DNA from: Clavaria fumosa
Lineage: Eukaryota; Basidiomycota; Agaricomycetes; Agaricales; Clavariaceae
NCBI GenBank assembly: GCA_951802425.1
Contig: OX637803.1
Location: 806,001-870,000 of the forward strand
Direction: 5' to 3'
DNA length: 64,000 nt
This document shows positions 35,736-47,877 of the stretch, piece by piece. Position numbers and translations under genes: made by a program. Every line of letters starts with the position of its first letter. Position 1 is the stretch's first letter. The notes below the pieces were generated by a model. That model ran no database searches, was not told where the DNA came from, and saw only the letters and a list, made by a program, of their open reading frames with translations.

Positions 35736-37094
35736 TCACTGAAATCATTGGACTTAGTCAAGGAAAATGAGAGCTCAAAGGTCAAGTACGTACCACGAAG
35801 TAATCAGGTACGCGCCGCGTAACCAGTGGCTCGCCTGCTCGGGGAGCAGGGTCAAATTGTAAGCTGGGGAGATTGAAGGCCTCAGATGGGTGGAGAAAGA
35901 AGCATCAAGAGAGAGGGGGGGAGAGAACGCACAAGCTGTACGATAACTTTTCATCGATTTCCATGATTGCAGCTTGGTTACCACATCTATAGCAGTAGTT
36001 CGGCGCGCTGAAGATGGTGACAACATTTCTGTCTTGTCCCCAGCTGTAGCCTTTTTATCAAACCAGAACCCCGCGGTGATCAGCATACCGCGGGGTAGGC
36101 TTAAAAGACGAGGACAGTACCTTCCATGACCAGTTGATGGGCTCGCGCGACGAGCGTGAGCCCGTTGTTGTGGTTGAAGGCCTCTGAGATGTCCTGCCCA
36201 AAAGTGAAGCCGGCACCACGGGGAGAGACGCCCCAGCCGGGGCGGTCGTCCGGATCGGACCATAGGAGGTCACACATTGGACCTTCGTGCGGTACTTCCT
36301 GCACACGGTCTAAAGCGCGCACCTGATCCAGGGTATCGATGGATGGCGAGAGTCCGCCATGCAGACAAAATATCTAGGAGGACAAAATGTCAGTTATACA
36401 TGCTGGTCGAACTGAAAGTCTGTGCGCCCAATCGCGAACATGGGAAGGAAACAAGTTGCGTCAACAACTCGACATACTTGGTTGTCGATGAGGGCAGTGA
36501 GGGGCAGAAAATCAAACAAGTCTGTGAAGAATCGCCAGACATTGGCGTTGCCGTACTTGCGGAGACATTCGTCGTAGAAACCGTACACCTGAGTGATCTG
36601 CCTCGACTCGTGGTTCCCTCGTAGGATAGTCACGCGGTCGCGATACCGGAGTTTCAGCGCAACGAGGAGGGTGACGGTCTCGACGGAATAGTATCCTCGA
36701 TCGACGTAATCCCCCATGAAGAGATAGTTGGTGTCTGGCGAATTCCCGCCAATTTGAAAGAGTTCTGATAGGTCATGCTATAGATAGAACACATGGAAAG
36801 ACGGATAGTGTCAGATGAGCGCTCGACGTGAACTGCAGCTGGTGACGCACGAACTGGCCATGAATGTCGCCGCAGACGGTTACAGGACATCTAACAGGCT
36901 GTACATTAGACTCTTCCATCAAGATCTCCCGCGTCTGTGAGTCGATGCAAGAGAAGACCCAATCAGCGGTGCTGGCCGAGTGGTAGAGTCTGGTGCTGGC
37001 ACCAGACCTTGTCACAGAGTCGCTTTACGTCGCCCTCTGACAGCTGCTTGCATTGACTTAATTGTTCGACCCATGCGTCAATTTCGTGCTCCAT
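35736..37094 (-). CDS. PPH21: PP2A catalytic subunit (Ser/Thr phosphatase)
   Basis: Catalytic subunit of protein phosphatase 2A, acting with A and B subunits in cytoplasm and nucleus. It opens [20 protein letters not shown], followed by [77 protein letters not shown] and [13 protein letters not shown]. All six metal ligands lie in these blocks. The end is [22 protein letters not shown]. The family normally ends in Leu, the methylated residue. Here the codon after PDYF is Val, directly before a strong GTACGT donor. Splicing to the TTTCAG acceptor gives PDYFV and stop at 35736. Reading through would end VVRT at 35782. It is head to head with CCT5. Confidence 0.95.
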
Positions 37095-37281
37095 TTCCAA
37101 TGTTTCTTACGTCTGAGTGCTGAGGGGTTTGAAGAGATGCAAAGGATGTGTCGTGTGTTCCAAATTTCGGGGTTGAAAGCGTGCAGTGGAGGGCAGAGGG
37201 TCACCGTTACCCACCGTCACGCAACGTCCCCGCGAATAATTCTCTCTTTCACGGTTGACCAGTCGCGTCACTTGAGCAGTC

Positions 37282-39494
37282 ATGGAAGGACATCAGGCCG
37301 TGTATGCCACCGATGAGGTGAGTTTATTCAAGCTTGGAGGTTCGATTCTTATCTGCGCGCAGTATGGGAGACCCTTCATCATTCTGCGCGAGCAAGCCAA
37401 GAAAACCCGCGCGCATGGCATAGAGGCGATCAAGGTCAGAACAATTCTTCTGTAAACGTCCGTACAATCTGATCACTGTCTCTCAGTCACATATTCTTGC
37501 TGCGCAAACTGTCGCTAACATCGTTCGGACATCGCTTGGTCCAAGAGGTGCCATCCCATCGTTTTGAGTTTCTCCACACAAGTTTGACGCGCGTCCTTAG
37601 GCCTGGATAAAATTCTCATTTCTCCCGATGGTGACATAACCGTGACGAATGATGGTGCCACGATATTGGGGCAGATGGAAGTAGAGCATCAAATAGCGAA
37701 GCTTCTCGTCCAATTATCTAAAAGCCAAGATGATGAAATTGGTGATGGGACCACTGGCGTAGTCGGTGCGAATCTTTTCGTTCACGTATGTCATTATCTA
37801 CTAAGCTGAGTCTTGGGGGTAGTACTTGCGGGGGCTCTACTGGAGCAGAGCGACGCCCTACTCGAGCGAGGCGTCCATCCAATCCGTATAGCTGACGGGT
37901 TTGACCGCGCGTGCTCAGTCGCCCTAGAAGAGCTCGATCGTATCTCAGAAAAGGTCGAGTTTTCCAGAGAAAACACGGAGAATCTTCTCAAGACCGCTAT
38001 GACAAGTCTAGGCAGTAAAATGTATGTCGCCGCTCATACTCTTCCCGCGGTTTGTATCAACGTGCTCTACGAAGCGTGTCAAAGGAGCATCAGCAGTTTG
38101 CTCAGATCGCCGTCGATGCGGTTTTGCAAGTCGCTGATCTCGAGCGCCGAGACGTCCTCTTTGACCTCATCAAGGTCGAGGGGAAAGTCGGGGGTTCTCT
38201 CGCAGATACTACACTGATCAAAGGGGTGCTGGTAGATAAAAACATGTCACACTCACAAATGCCCAACTCTGTCAAAGACGCCCGCCTCGCTATCCTGACA
38301 TGCCCGTTCGAGCCACCACGTCCCAAGACTAAACACAAGCTGGATATCACCAGTGTCGAGGAGTACAACAAGCTTCGAGAGTACGAGAAGGAGAAGTTCG
38401 CGGACATGATCAAGCGAGTAAAGGACACTGGCGCGAATCTGGTGATCTGTCAATGGGGTTTTGATGATGAAGCCAACCATCTCCTCATGCAAAACGAACT
38501 GCCCGCGGTGCGTTGGGTGGGTGGACCGGAAATCGAGGCGAGTGTGCTCCAGATCCGTTTGTCTCAGCGTCATGCTGATCGGCGCCTCAGCTTATTGCAA
38601 TTGCAACGCAAGGCCGGATTGTCCCTCGGTTCGAAGACCTCACGGCAGAGAAGCTCGGCAAGGCAGGTATCGTCCGCGAAGTCACCTTCGGCACTACCCG
38701 GGACAAGATGCTCGTTATCGAAGAGTGCGCCAATACTCGCGCCGTCACAATCTTTATTCGGGGCAGCAATAAGATGGTAGGGGGATGTTTTCTTTTTGAA
38801 GCGCATAGCGCTGACATCCAGTCCCCAGATTGTTGATGAGGCGAAGCGGGCACTGCATGACGCCCTTTGCGCCGTCCGAAACCTCATCGTCGACAATCGC
38901 GTAGTATATGGTGGAGGTGCCGCAGACATCAGTTGCTCGGTCGCAGTCGCTAAAGCCGCTGATGATGTACGCCGCGCCTTCTCTTGCATAGAACATTCTA
39001 AGCTCATACTTTTGACAGGTTCCTTCAATTGAGCAATACGCAATGCGTGCTTTTGCTTCTGCGCTCGACGCTATTCCCTTTGCCCTGGCCGAAAACAGTG
39101 GACTGTGGCCTATCGAGACGGTTGCGGAGGTGAGGAGTCGGCAAGTGACCGAGAAGAATCCAAAACTCGGTATAGATTGCCTCGGGAAAGGGCAAAATGG
39201 TACTCCATTCCACATCATTGCCTTGGACGCGGTGCACTGAAAGAACCCTTCTGACACAGACATGAAGGCGCAATTTGTCCTCGACCCACTGATCTCAAAA
39301 AGGCAACAGTATCTTTTGGCAACTCAGGTAAATCTAAAGCGTAACCTCTTCTCATTATTGTGCTCATTTTTACTTTCAGCTCGTTCGTGCTGTTCTTAAA
39401 ATTGGTAAACCTCTTACCTAACGGTCTATTCCCTCGCTCAATAATACCTTTCTCTTCAGACGACGTAATAGTTTCGGGGGAAAGTGAAGAATAA
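37282..39494 (+). CDS. CCT5: CCT5, T-complex protein 1 epsilon subunit
   Basis: Subunit of the cytosolic group II chaperonin that folds actin, tubulin and others. Exons: 37282-37317, 37363-37434, 37487-37547, 37601-37765, 37823-38021, 38075-38537, 38591-38776, 38829-38966, 39019-39199, 39260-39327, 39380-39404 and 39460-39494. The ATP site motifs are [19 protein letters not shown] and [12 protein letters not shown], followed by [36 protein letters not shown] joined to [45 protein letters not shown] and [12 protein letters not shown] at the end. The DGDITV/GDGTT pair and the subunit-specific end support epsilon. Intron 6 (38538-38590) appears to begin with GC instead of GT. Confidence 0.96.
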
Positions 39495-41075
39495 ATGTGA
39501 ATCACTTGTAGATCAAATATTCAGCGTATTGTTTGTTGTTGGCTGGCTGGTGTGGGATATGGTCCCAAACCCAATGTCCAAGTGGAGAGCGAAATGAGAT
39601 AAGGAAGGTCCAATAGAACTCTTACAATAAGTTGCGCAACGGCAAATACCGACGAGTGAGGAGCGGCTTCAATAATAAGGTTTTCCAGTAGAAGAACCCT
39701 TCCAGGGTAATTACTGGTAAGCCAGGTGCGACACAAGCTCATCCATTTTGCCAGTGCGATGTGGTGGTGCGAGCAAGGAAGGGCTTTTATTGTACCTAGA
39801 CACGGACTCGGAGGGAACGAAATGGCAACCGTTCATTACGTAATAAATGATGTGGCGCTAGTGTGAGAGAAGCAACAGGGCTCAAACGTTCATGTTCAAA
39901 CCTTTATTACAGTAACTCAATTCAACTAATCAATGTTCAACAGCGCTTGGGCAGTCGCATCACGGCAATCAGATTTTTGACAGGTAATCTCGGATGCCAC
40001 GTATCTCTGAAGACGGAATGAGCCTCACATCAATAGCTTGGCGGTGTCGCGTTCTCATCGAAACTTTTCACGTTTGCACGCTCCACTCCAAATGCATAAT
40101 AGAATTTGCCATCTCTCGACCTCTTTCATGATTGACCAAATCCGATTTACAGATCGTCGTGAGGCACGCCGGTCAGCTGCGACAGAGACAAGCTTGTATT
40201 CCGGTTGCCCAAGCAGGCATAAGACGATAATGCACCCCAATTCACTGTTGTCTCTAAGATCGGTGTTTCGTCTATTGCAGTAGCCCATTATATTCATTTA
40301 CGCGCAGTGACATCGAAATCGACGCTGCCGTCATTCTTTGGTCCTTGCATTGCTCCGCTCATCTTCGTCACCTCGTCCTCCTCTGCCGGTCCCTTATTTC
40401 GTGGTAGCCGCACCAAGTTGACAGAAGCCCCGGAATGAGTCTCAGACCTTCAAAAATGAAGTGTCGAGGCTACTATAGAATGCACCCGGCATAGGTAGTT
40501 GGTACAAACCGGCGGGGCGTGGCCGCGGCGTTTGAGGAGGCGTTAGCGGATATGCCAGATTTTATACGGGACACTTGCACGTACTAGTAGTAACGTAAAC
40601 TCCGCGTGGGTGTCAAATCCTGAGCTTTGTCCAACCCTACTAAAGTCCAACCCTACTAAAGATCGGCGGCGTGGCGGTGGCAAAGGCTTTCGTTTATAGC
40701 ATTCCTACATACCATACCATACATGACGTACAACTCTCACAGCTTCGAACGAGGTCGTGATTCAGGTATCACCCCTTCTTACATTCGGCAGGAACGTCGT
40801 CGACATTGAGCATCATTCATTTTCTTCTACACAGAATCGCACATTTGGCGGGACCGGGTGGGCTCGATCTGGCTAGGGCAGCGGCGTAGCGTTGGTAACC
40901 GTATAACCTACCACGTTCATCACATCAACTTGCTAATTTCTCACTGATGGTGTTTCTGTTACACCGATTTCGTATTCAATTTAGCGAGGTTCTCAGCCCT
41001 GCGAACCATTTAAAAGTAGTTGAAAAACAAAATGAGCAAAACATCCACCACATTCCTTCCTTTTCGCAGTCCCAA
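39495..41075. other. Long intergenic region upstream of the aspartic-protease-like gene
   Basis: 1.58 kb. Near its left end a 73-codon minus-strand frame starts at 39742, with AATAAAAG about 45 bp upstream, but the peptide matches nothing I know. Further right are a 16-bp tandem duplication (40629-40660), alternating CATAC/TACCA motifs near 40700, and TTTGGCGGGA at 40844-40853. The last few hundred bases should be the promoter of the gene at 41076. Confidence 0.4.
40629..40660. repeat. Perfect tandem duplication of a 16-bp unit
   Basis: GTCCAACCCTACTAAA occurs twice in immediate succession about 420 bp before the start codon of the aspartic-protease-like gene. Confidence 0.85.
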
Positions 41076-42782
41076 ATGCGTCCCCGACTTTCTCTCTCTC
41101 TGTCTTTCATTTTATCAGTCGCTCGTTTAACATGCTTCACTGTTCAAGCCATGCCCAGCGCGGATACGGATTTGACCCAACCACCGCCTGGCGATGTCGA
41201 TACCAGTCCGGTAATGTTCTTCCCACCCCGCTGCATAGTCTTGCCCTCTTATTTTACCTTACAACAGCCCATCGTACATTTGGGTGCATCTCCGCGGCAC
41301 CCTCGTGATGTTCTCCATCACCGGCATCATATGCGCTCTCTCGAGGGCCGCGACGTCACGACTCCGAGTTGCGCCCGTGACCCTGGAGGCTCATTGACTC
41401 CAAGTTGTACCTGGTGCTACTCTGTTCCGCTTTATTGCCAGGTCCAAACGTCCGCCAGTCAGTGAGTGAGACCTGTTATCTGTACGTTTGCTGTCTGTAA
41501 TCTGAAATCCGTAGTCCACAAATATCATTGTATCTCACAACCATTCTGGTTGGCTCGCCACCTATGAAAGGTATGGCTGTTGTGTCGAATGCCGTCGCCG
41601 ACTTTTGGGTCAGAGACCCCAGCTGCGCCTGTTCCGATTGTCCGCAACCTGGACCTTGCGTGAGTCTTAGCTGCAAAGGAAGTGCTACATTTGTCAGGAA
41701 AATAACGGTCATATTTTCCCAGAAAGGTTCTGGAATGACTTCAAACCCGAGCTCCCAAACTTTTCAGGACACGGGAAATCAGTTTGCGGTCCAGATACCG
41801 ATGAATTTCCAGGTCTCCGGGAAGTCCGTCAGAGATACTGTCGAGATGGGCTATGCAGGCCGCATGAAATCGCTCACAGACTTCCCGCTCGGATCACTTG
41901 TGCAAATGAACGAATATTCGATGTCTATCTCATATGGCACTGTCCTAGGCCTGGGCCGATCTGTGCGTCTCAATCTCCAAGATTGTTATGTTTTCTTATG
42001 ATCGCAATTTCAGAAACTTGCAAAGGCTAGTACACGATCTCCAGTTTCCGAGATGAGGAATCGAAAAAGAATAGCCCGCGCTATCACATCATATAAGTTG
42101 CCGCGCCTGACCGACCCTCCTGGCTCGATCACTTTTGGTGGACTGGATTTGGTCAGTTTTTTCAGAGGTGTATTTGCATCCGCAACTATAGCTGTTTTTC
42201 CCTACAGAATCTGTATCACCCGTCGACCTTGGTAACCGTGCCCAACGTCAACCCTGATGGCTTTTCTTCCGCCAAGTTCACTGCGACTGTGGACGGCCAG
42301 AACCCTTTCGCAGACAATGTTGAGCGGGTGGGCCTTTTTTCCTTGGGTAAGGATTTATTTAACTGCTGAGCGTCGTTCGACACTGACGTATGCTTGCGCA
42401 TTCAGACCTGCCAATAATATACGGACCTGCCGAGGATGTGCGCTTAGTCTACCAGGCTATCACCAAAAGGATAACATGGGGAGACTCCTACGAGTTGCCA
42501 TGTGATACAGCCACAACGGTTGCTTTGATATTTAAGGGCGTCTCGTTCACGATCGACACCCGTGACTTGATGGGCCCTCCCACTCCCAATGACCCTAGCC
42601 GCTGTTCATTTGCCATCCTTCCCAGTTCTTCGTCATCCTGGACAGTGAGTGCGCCTGTGCTTTTCACTTCCTTCTGTTCTGATTCAAAGGATCACCTGCA
42701 GCTCGGCCATGGGTTCCTTCGGAATGTTTACTTTTCCACGAACGAGGATGACAACAGCGTGTCACTCGCGAAGTTGTTATGA
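41076..42782 (+). CDS. Secreted pepsin-family (A1) homologue lacking both catalytic motifs
   Basis: Fold of a secreted fungal aspartic protease but apparently without activity. Exon 1 gives a signal peptide (RPRLSLSLSFILSVARLTCF) and a pro-region. The mature part begins ISLYLTTILVGSPP, where active relatives read YLTTI.VGTPP. The first DTG active-site triplet is replaced: the sequence is VVSNAVADFWV. Other family blocks are present: SVRDTVEMGYAG, GTVLGLG, GSITFGGLDL, TVDGQNPFADNV, YGPAEDVRLVYQAI, VALIFKGVSFTIDTRDL and a C-terminal LGHGFLRNVYFSTNEDDNSV, which in active enzymes reads LGD.FL. The second DTG region, before YGPAEDV, reads DLP. Introns splice cleanly with no premature stop in my model, so it may be expressed as a pseudo-enzyme. 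Confidence 0.78.
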
Positions 42783-43452
42783 ACACAGTCGTCTGCACTC
42801 ACTCGACGCGCTTATTCTTCACCGATCCTATCAGATATCCTTTCTTGAACTCAAGCTTTTGGATTAAAATATTTATTTTTCGTTGGATCAAAGTTGATTG
42901 ATCATTTCTTACGATAGCACTCTCGAGTCTATATGACAATCACCGAACGTGCATTGTTTTTTTTGTTGGAATTTATTGGAAGTCTTGACCATTATGTTTT
43001 TACGCATAGAGTGGGATTATTTAACGCAAATTAGTTCTTGACCATAAGCGCTGAGCTTGCTCATCTTGGAGAAGACTGCTGCCGAGTGTTCCATTAGCGT
43101 TGTTGTGGTTTGTGGATATCCACGCACGAGGCAGCAGCAAAGCGGAACAAACTTGTTACCAAAGCCCAAATCCACCTCGTCCAACACTCAACCACGCCTC
43201 TGCCTGCCATTTTCCTCCTGACATTGCTTAATCCCCCAACGACGCGTTCTGGACTCGTGTTTGATGATCCGTTAAACAAGTTGTATCGCTTCTCCATTGA
43301 TCCTCGCTTGTCAATTACATGTCATTTACGAGCACACCACTCGGTCAAGGCAAACTTCTAGATCGCAATCCTCTCCTGTATAAACAGCGCCCTTCAACTA
43401 GACCCTTATCTTCTAACGGGTTCGTTGCATTCCTCCTCCGCATGCTTTCTAC
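42783..43452. other. Intergenic region, no gene recognised
   Basis: 670 bp between two plus-strand genes. The left part is AT-rich, consistent with a 3' end; pyrimidine-rich tracts precede the next start codon. Confidence 0.4.
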
Positions 43453-46165
43453 ATGACTCGAACTATCCTTCGTAGAGCGCCCCTCGGTCGATCAGCCACT
43501 TTTTCACGTGACGCTCCCTCTGACGAGTCCATAGCACGTCCCGCCCGTAGCAAGGAACGTGAGCAAGCCGCAGCATCTCACGGACCTAAAATAATCACAT
43601 CACCTCCTAATCCTACTAAGTGGAGTGTCAAGGATACCTCAGTCAATATCGCATCTGCTTTTCTTCAGGCTGCAAACGACATGCAATCCGACAACCCTAA
43701 CGCGGCCTGGGCATCCGGGCGAACCATCAATCCTATCCCGCGAAGCACGTCTGTCGATTACGAGAGCTCGAAAGTCACCATTCCCGCCCGTCGGCCGTCC
43801 CGCAACCCGTTCTCGAAGCAATCAACTTCTCTACTTTCGATTCCTGACTCCGATCGCGATATCGAGGGGAATTCTCTAGAGCACAGTCGCGTCACGAGAC
43901 GTGGCCCGGTCCCAGCAACTTACTACCTTCGTCAACCATCTCCTGAACCCGGCCATCCGACTGCAAACGGAACCAATGGGAGCTACGATTACTCAGCCGA
44001 GGAAAGAGAGTTTCAGGCTGAAAAAAGCTTGGAAAATGGCGCGCTTCGACGTACGAACGCAGCATACAAACGGAATCGCATCCCGCAAGACAATATGGCT
44101 TACCAGCCTTCTCAGTCGGACCTCGAGTCATCAGATGGCGTAGACGACCTGATAAAGGGACATAGGCGAAGGAGAAAGAAAGAGCCTGCTGGTGGACCGT
44201 TGACTTCGCTCCCGGTCGCAGGTTATGATAAGAGAAGGAAGAGAAGGACTCGAAATGCCAATGACGTCGGTATCCAAGATGAGGATTCCGGCAGTGATGA
44301 GCCTATGAGCGATCAGGTGAATCGGATCCCCTTTCAGCGCGATGCGGACCTGATTTTTGGCCCAGAATTCTGTGGATCACGCAAATCCTCCCCGACAACG
44401 CTCTGCGCCTCCTTCGCGAGTCGGTCCAATTCCCGAGCCATATCCTTTGCTCGAACAGCTTGATACCACGAATCCTGATGTTTCCATGGATGTCGAACAA
44501 GGTCTGGGTCCTGTATTAGAGGTTAAGGAGAATCCTGCACCTAGGCGACGCAGCAAGTCACTCGAGCGTCAACAAAAGCGTTCTTTCTCCTTAGGTGGTT
44601 TGCTCGGCAAGCTGGTTCACACCTCTTATGTCTGCGTTTCCGCTGTGATCACTTTTTTCTGGCGCGTCATATCAACTCTCTTGTTCATCTTGGGCCGAAC
44701 CCTCGGGTTTCTACTACATGTCTTGTTTGTGGTCCCCGTCCAATGGCTTTCTGGCCCTAACTCAGGTCCCATTTATAATCTGGGGAAATACCTCGCTTTG
44801 GCATGCATTCTGTACGGCACATATTACCTGTTACGGAATGGGAGGGTCGCGTGGCTGCCTGGGATGCAGATTCCCTCCCGACCATTCTCTGCGCCAGACT
44901 TACCAGCGGGAGACATCGCCGAGCTCTCCACACGCCTGCAACAACTCGAAGCCGCACTTTACAGCCTTTCGCGAGACTCCAAGCGGTACAACACACGATA
45001 TGAAACGACTGCCGAGACGCATCGCGAACTAGTGTTAAAGCTAGGTTTACTGGAGGCGAGGTTGTTGCAAGAGAGCTTACGCGCAGCTGAGGCGGAGAAG
45101 GAGGCGAGATTGGCCTCCAGCAAAGAACTCGACAACGTCAAGCACGAAGTAGAGAGCCTGCACGCCCAACTTCAGCCGAATCGTGCGTTTACGTCGATTG
45201 AGGAACATCTTGATGAAGAGTCAAAGGAGAGGCTGAAGGCTCTAGAGGCGAGGGTAGGAACTGTCGAGGGGAGCGTCAAGGAAGCTCTTGAGACAAGGAA
45301 ATCCGTCGGCGCGAGCGTACCATGGTGGACGATGTTTGGGTCTAGTGATTCGAATTCCGAGCTGATGATTAAGTCCACGGATGGCCAAGACGTCACTTTA
45401 CTGCTGAAACACATGATCGAGATGGAGGCCAGCAGGTACAGCAAGGACACCATCGCCCGGCCGGATTTCGCCCTCCACTCTGGCGGATCGACGGTTATCC
45501 CCTCTTTAACAAGTCCCACTTTCGAAGTGAAGCCGCAGACGCTCCGCGGACAGCTGGTCGGCATGCTCACTGGCAATGGCCACGCAATTGGGCGCCCGCC
45601 AGTCACTGCGCTACATCATGAACTGCATAATGGGCACTGCTGGCCATTTGCTGGCTCCCGTGGCCAACTAGGTGTCGCCCTTGCTGCCCCGACCTATATC
45701 ACGGATGTCACGATCGATCACGTTGCAAGGGAAGTTTCATTTGACATGCGGAGCGCGCCGCGGGAAATGGAGCTCTGGGGTATGGTTGATGGGCGGGACA
45801 ATGTCCGGCGCGTAGAAGCCTGGAAAACAGAGCGAGCCATGGCGCGCGACGAGGCAGAAGGTCGCGGAGAAGATCTCGGCGAGGACTTGCTTGGTGAAGA
45901 CTCGTATCCGCGCACACTGCCGAGGAAGCCGCAATACATTCGCATCGCCAAATTTGCCTACGACATTCACTCTTCGAACAACGTGCAAACGTTCCCCGTG
46001 TCACAGGAAATCCAAGATCTTGGAATTGATTTCGGTATTGTGGTCTTACTCATGAAGAATAACTGGGGACGGGATGACTTCACCTGCTTGTATCGTTTAA
46101 GGGTGCATGGGCACCGTCTAGATGGAACACCTTCACCAGACTCCGAGGAAGGGATCTCTTCTTGA
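43453..46165 (+). CDS. SUN-domain nuclear envelope protein
   Basis: Inner nuclear membrane protein of the Sad1/UNC-84 family, linking chromatin or telomeres to the cytoskeleton via KASH partners. Two exons (43453-44316, 44366-46165) give 887 residues. The long N-terminus is basic and Ser-rich, with clusters such as HRRRRKKEPAGG and KRRKRRTRN that could bind chromatin. Around residues 373-415 is a hydrophobic stretch (VCVSAVITFFWRVISTLLF), and at 427-445 a second (LALACILYGTYYLL). A coiled coil follows (ELSTRLQQLEAALYSLSRD and on to about residue 600). The C-terminal SUN domain starts near residue 690, with HNGHCWPFAGSRGQLGV, DVTIDHVAREVS, MELWGMVDGRDN, and ends NWGRDDFTCLYRLRVHG. Confidence 0.93.
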
Positions 46166-46557
46166 AATTGAAGTTACGCCGTTATTTGCTAACTTTCGCT
46201 TTTTATGCCTTTTCCATCCTCTTTTATGTGCCAATAACTCTCACCTTGACCGTTTATTTGCTTTCTCTTGTTCTCCCTTTTTCTTCTATTTTCGTGGTCT
46301 TTTTGCTCCCGCGCTCTTCTCTGAGTTCGATGGATATGGTATGCACATCCCTACCTACACCCTTTGTACCCCCACAGCTCGTCAACTCGCAGCACGCACG
46401 TACATATATCCTTATACATTTTCTCTGACTCTGTTCCGGCCATGGCAGTGCACCCACTTTTGAGAACCAACGCATGTCAGTCGCGTGGCACCAGAATGCG
46501 TCCATTGCATGGCGGCCCTCGAATCCGTTTTAGATTCAGACCTCCACTAGCGTCAAA
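46166..46557. other. Intergenic region, no gene recognised
   Basis: 392 bp. T-rich sequence right after the SUN gene stop is probably its 3' untranslated region; the open frame there encodes only a hydrophobic low-complexity peptide. Confidence 0.4.
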
Positions 46558-47877
46558 ATGCCAGTCTATACGCCAATTCCCGTTCCCTCGACTGCCGAAC
46601 CCAAACCCGTAGAGCTCAAACCGGAACAGATCAGCATGCGCGATACCGTACTCGAGCACTTCTCTAAAGCCGATTACACGCTTCCTGATGTAGAGAAGGG
46701 CGAGCTGCTCGAGGAAGAGAAGTTCTGGCTGGTGAGAGACCACGTCCTTCAGGCGTGTTCGCAGTGGTCTTAGCTTTCATCCTCAGTCACACGAGTGCAT
46801 CCTCAGGTATGAGACATGCGGGCATGGTATAATCTGTCGCATAGCGACATTGAGATCCCTTGAATTGAATGCAGGTATCTGCGCGCAGTCAAGTGGGCTT
46901 CCGCCGAGAAGGCCATCCTCCGACTAGAAAACACGTTGAGATGGCGGCGAGACTTCGGTCTGTATGACGCGCTGACGTCCGAACTAGTGGAGCCAGAGGT
47001 GCGCGTCGCCTCCTCTCACCCCTTGTCGCTAATGCTGACTACACCATCTTATGGTTGATGGCACAGGGGCTGACGGGCAAGATATTTCTATTTGGATATG
47101 ACACTGCTGGACGACCTGCATGCTACATGGTGCCTTCTCGCCAAAATACTGAGGAAGGCCCCGGACAAATTCAGTATACGGTCTGGATGCTAGAGCGCTG
47201 TGCGGATCTCATGGCTCCCGGTGTTGAGTGAGCCCTTTCGTCGAAATGGACGCGACGCTTTATAGGAATTGAGGCCAATTCCCCTAGGACATTAAACATC
47301 ATGTTAAATTTCGGTGATAGAGGGAAAAACCCCTCGTTCGCAACCTCTCGCCTGGTGAGCCTATCTCCGCCAGCACTTTTGATGTCCAACGCTCCTAGGA
47401 CTCACAAGCTCTTCGAATCTCATTTTCCAGGTTCTTAGTATCCTTCAAGACCACTACCCCGAACGCCTAGGCCTGGGACTAATGACCAACATCCCCTTTA
47501 TTGTCAACGCCTTCCTCAAGCTCATTATGCCGTTCGTCGACGCCGCCACGCGTCCCAAGCTGCACTTCAATCCGCATGTTCTCGAGGACGGCACCTTCGC
47601 GTCCGACATGCTCGTGCAGAGCGCGTGGGGCGGAGACCAGGACTTCGTCTACGACCACGAGAAATACTGGCCTGCGCTGGTGACGCTGTGCAAGGAGAGG
47701 AAGAAGGCGCAGCTCGAGAGCTGGCGAGCTTTGGGAGGTAAATTGGGACTGAAAGAGTGGGATGTTAAGCGCGCCGCCATCCAGGAATCGTACCTGTTGC
47801 CGATGGATGAGAAGGCGTTGGAGGGCGCAGTTGAAAGTGTGATAGCGCCTGCCCCAGCCATTGAAACGGTTGCTTGA
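46558..47877 (+). CDS. Sec14-like CRAL-TRIO phospholipid transfer protein
   Basis: Cytosolic lipid exchange protein of the Sec14/PDR16 group that presents phosphatidylinositol to kinases. Six or so exons. The N-terminal CRAL-TRIO helical part has FWLSHECILRYLRAVKW and AEKAILRLENTLRWRRDFG. The lipid-binding domain reads LTGKIFLFGYDTAGRPACYM, YTVWMLERCADLMAPGVE, LNIMLNFGDRGKNPS, LVLSILQDHYPERLG, FIVNAFLKLIMPFVDAAT and KLHFNP. A tail (FVYDHEKYWPALVTLCKER) matches fungal Sec14-like proteins rather than metazoan ones. The exon carrying SHECILR is only about 20 nt long; its borders are GT-AG. Confidence 0.92.

Noticed and set aside
36960..37020. tRNA-like start (GCTGGCCGAGTGGT) on the plus strand
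   Set aside because: It lies inside intron 1 of the PP2A gene, and no T-arm (GGTTCGA-type) or acceptor pairing follows at the right distance.
37335..37355. B-box-like GGTTCGATTC in the first CCT5 intron
   Set aside because: No matching A-box and no cloverleaf around it; chance match.
39521..39742. Minus-strand 73-codon frame with a TATA-like element upstream
   Set aside because: Peptide matches nothing known, and an earlier out-of-frame ATG lies four bases upstream; left as intergenic.
46162..46428. Hydrophobic open frame after the SUN gene
   Set aside because: T-rich 3' untranslated sequence naturally encodes Phe/Leu; no start context and no conserved feature.
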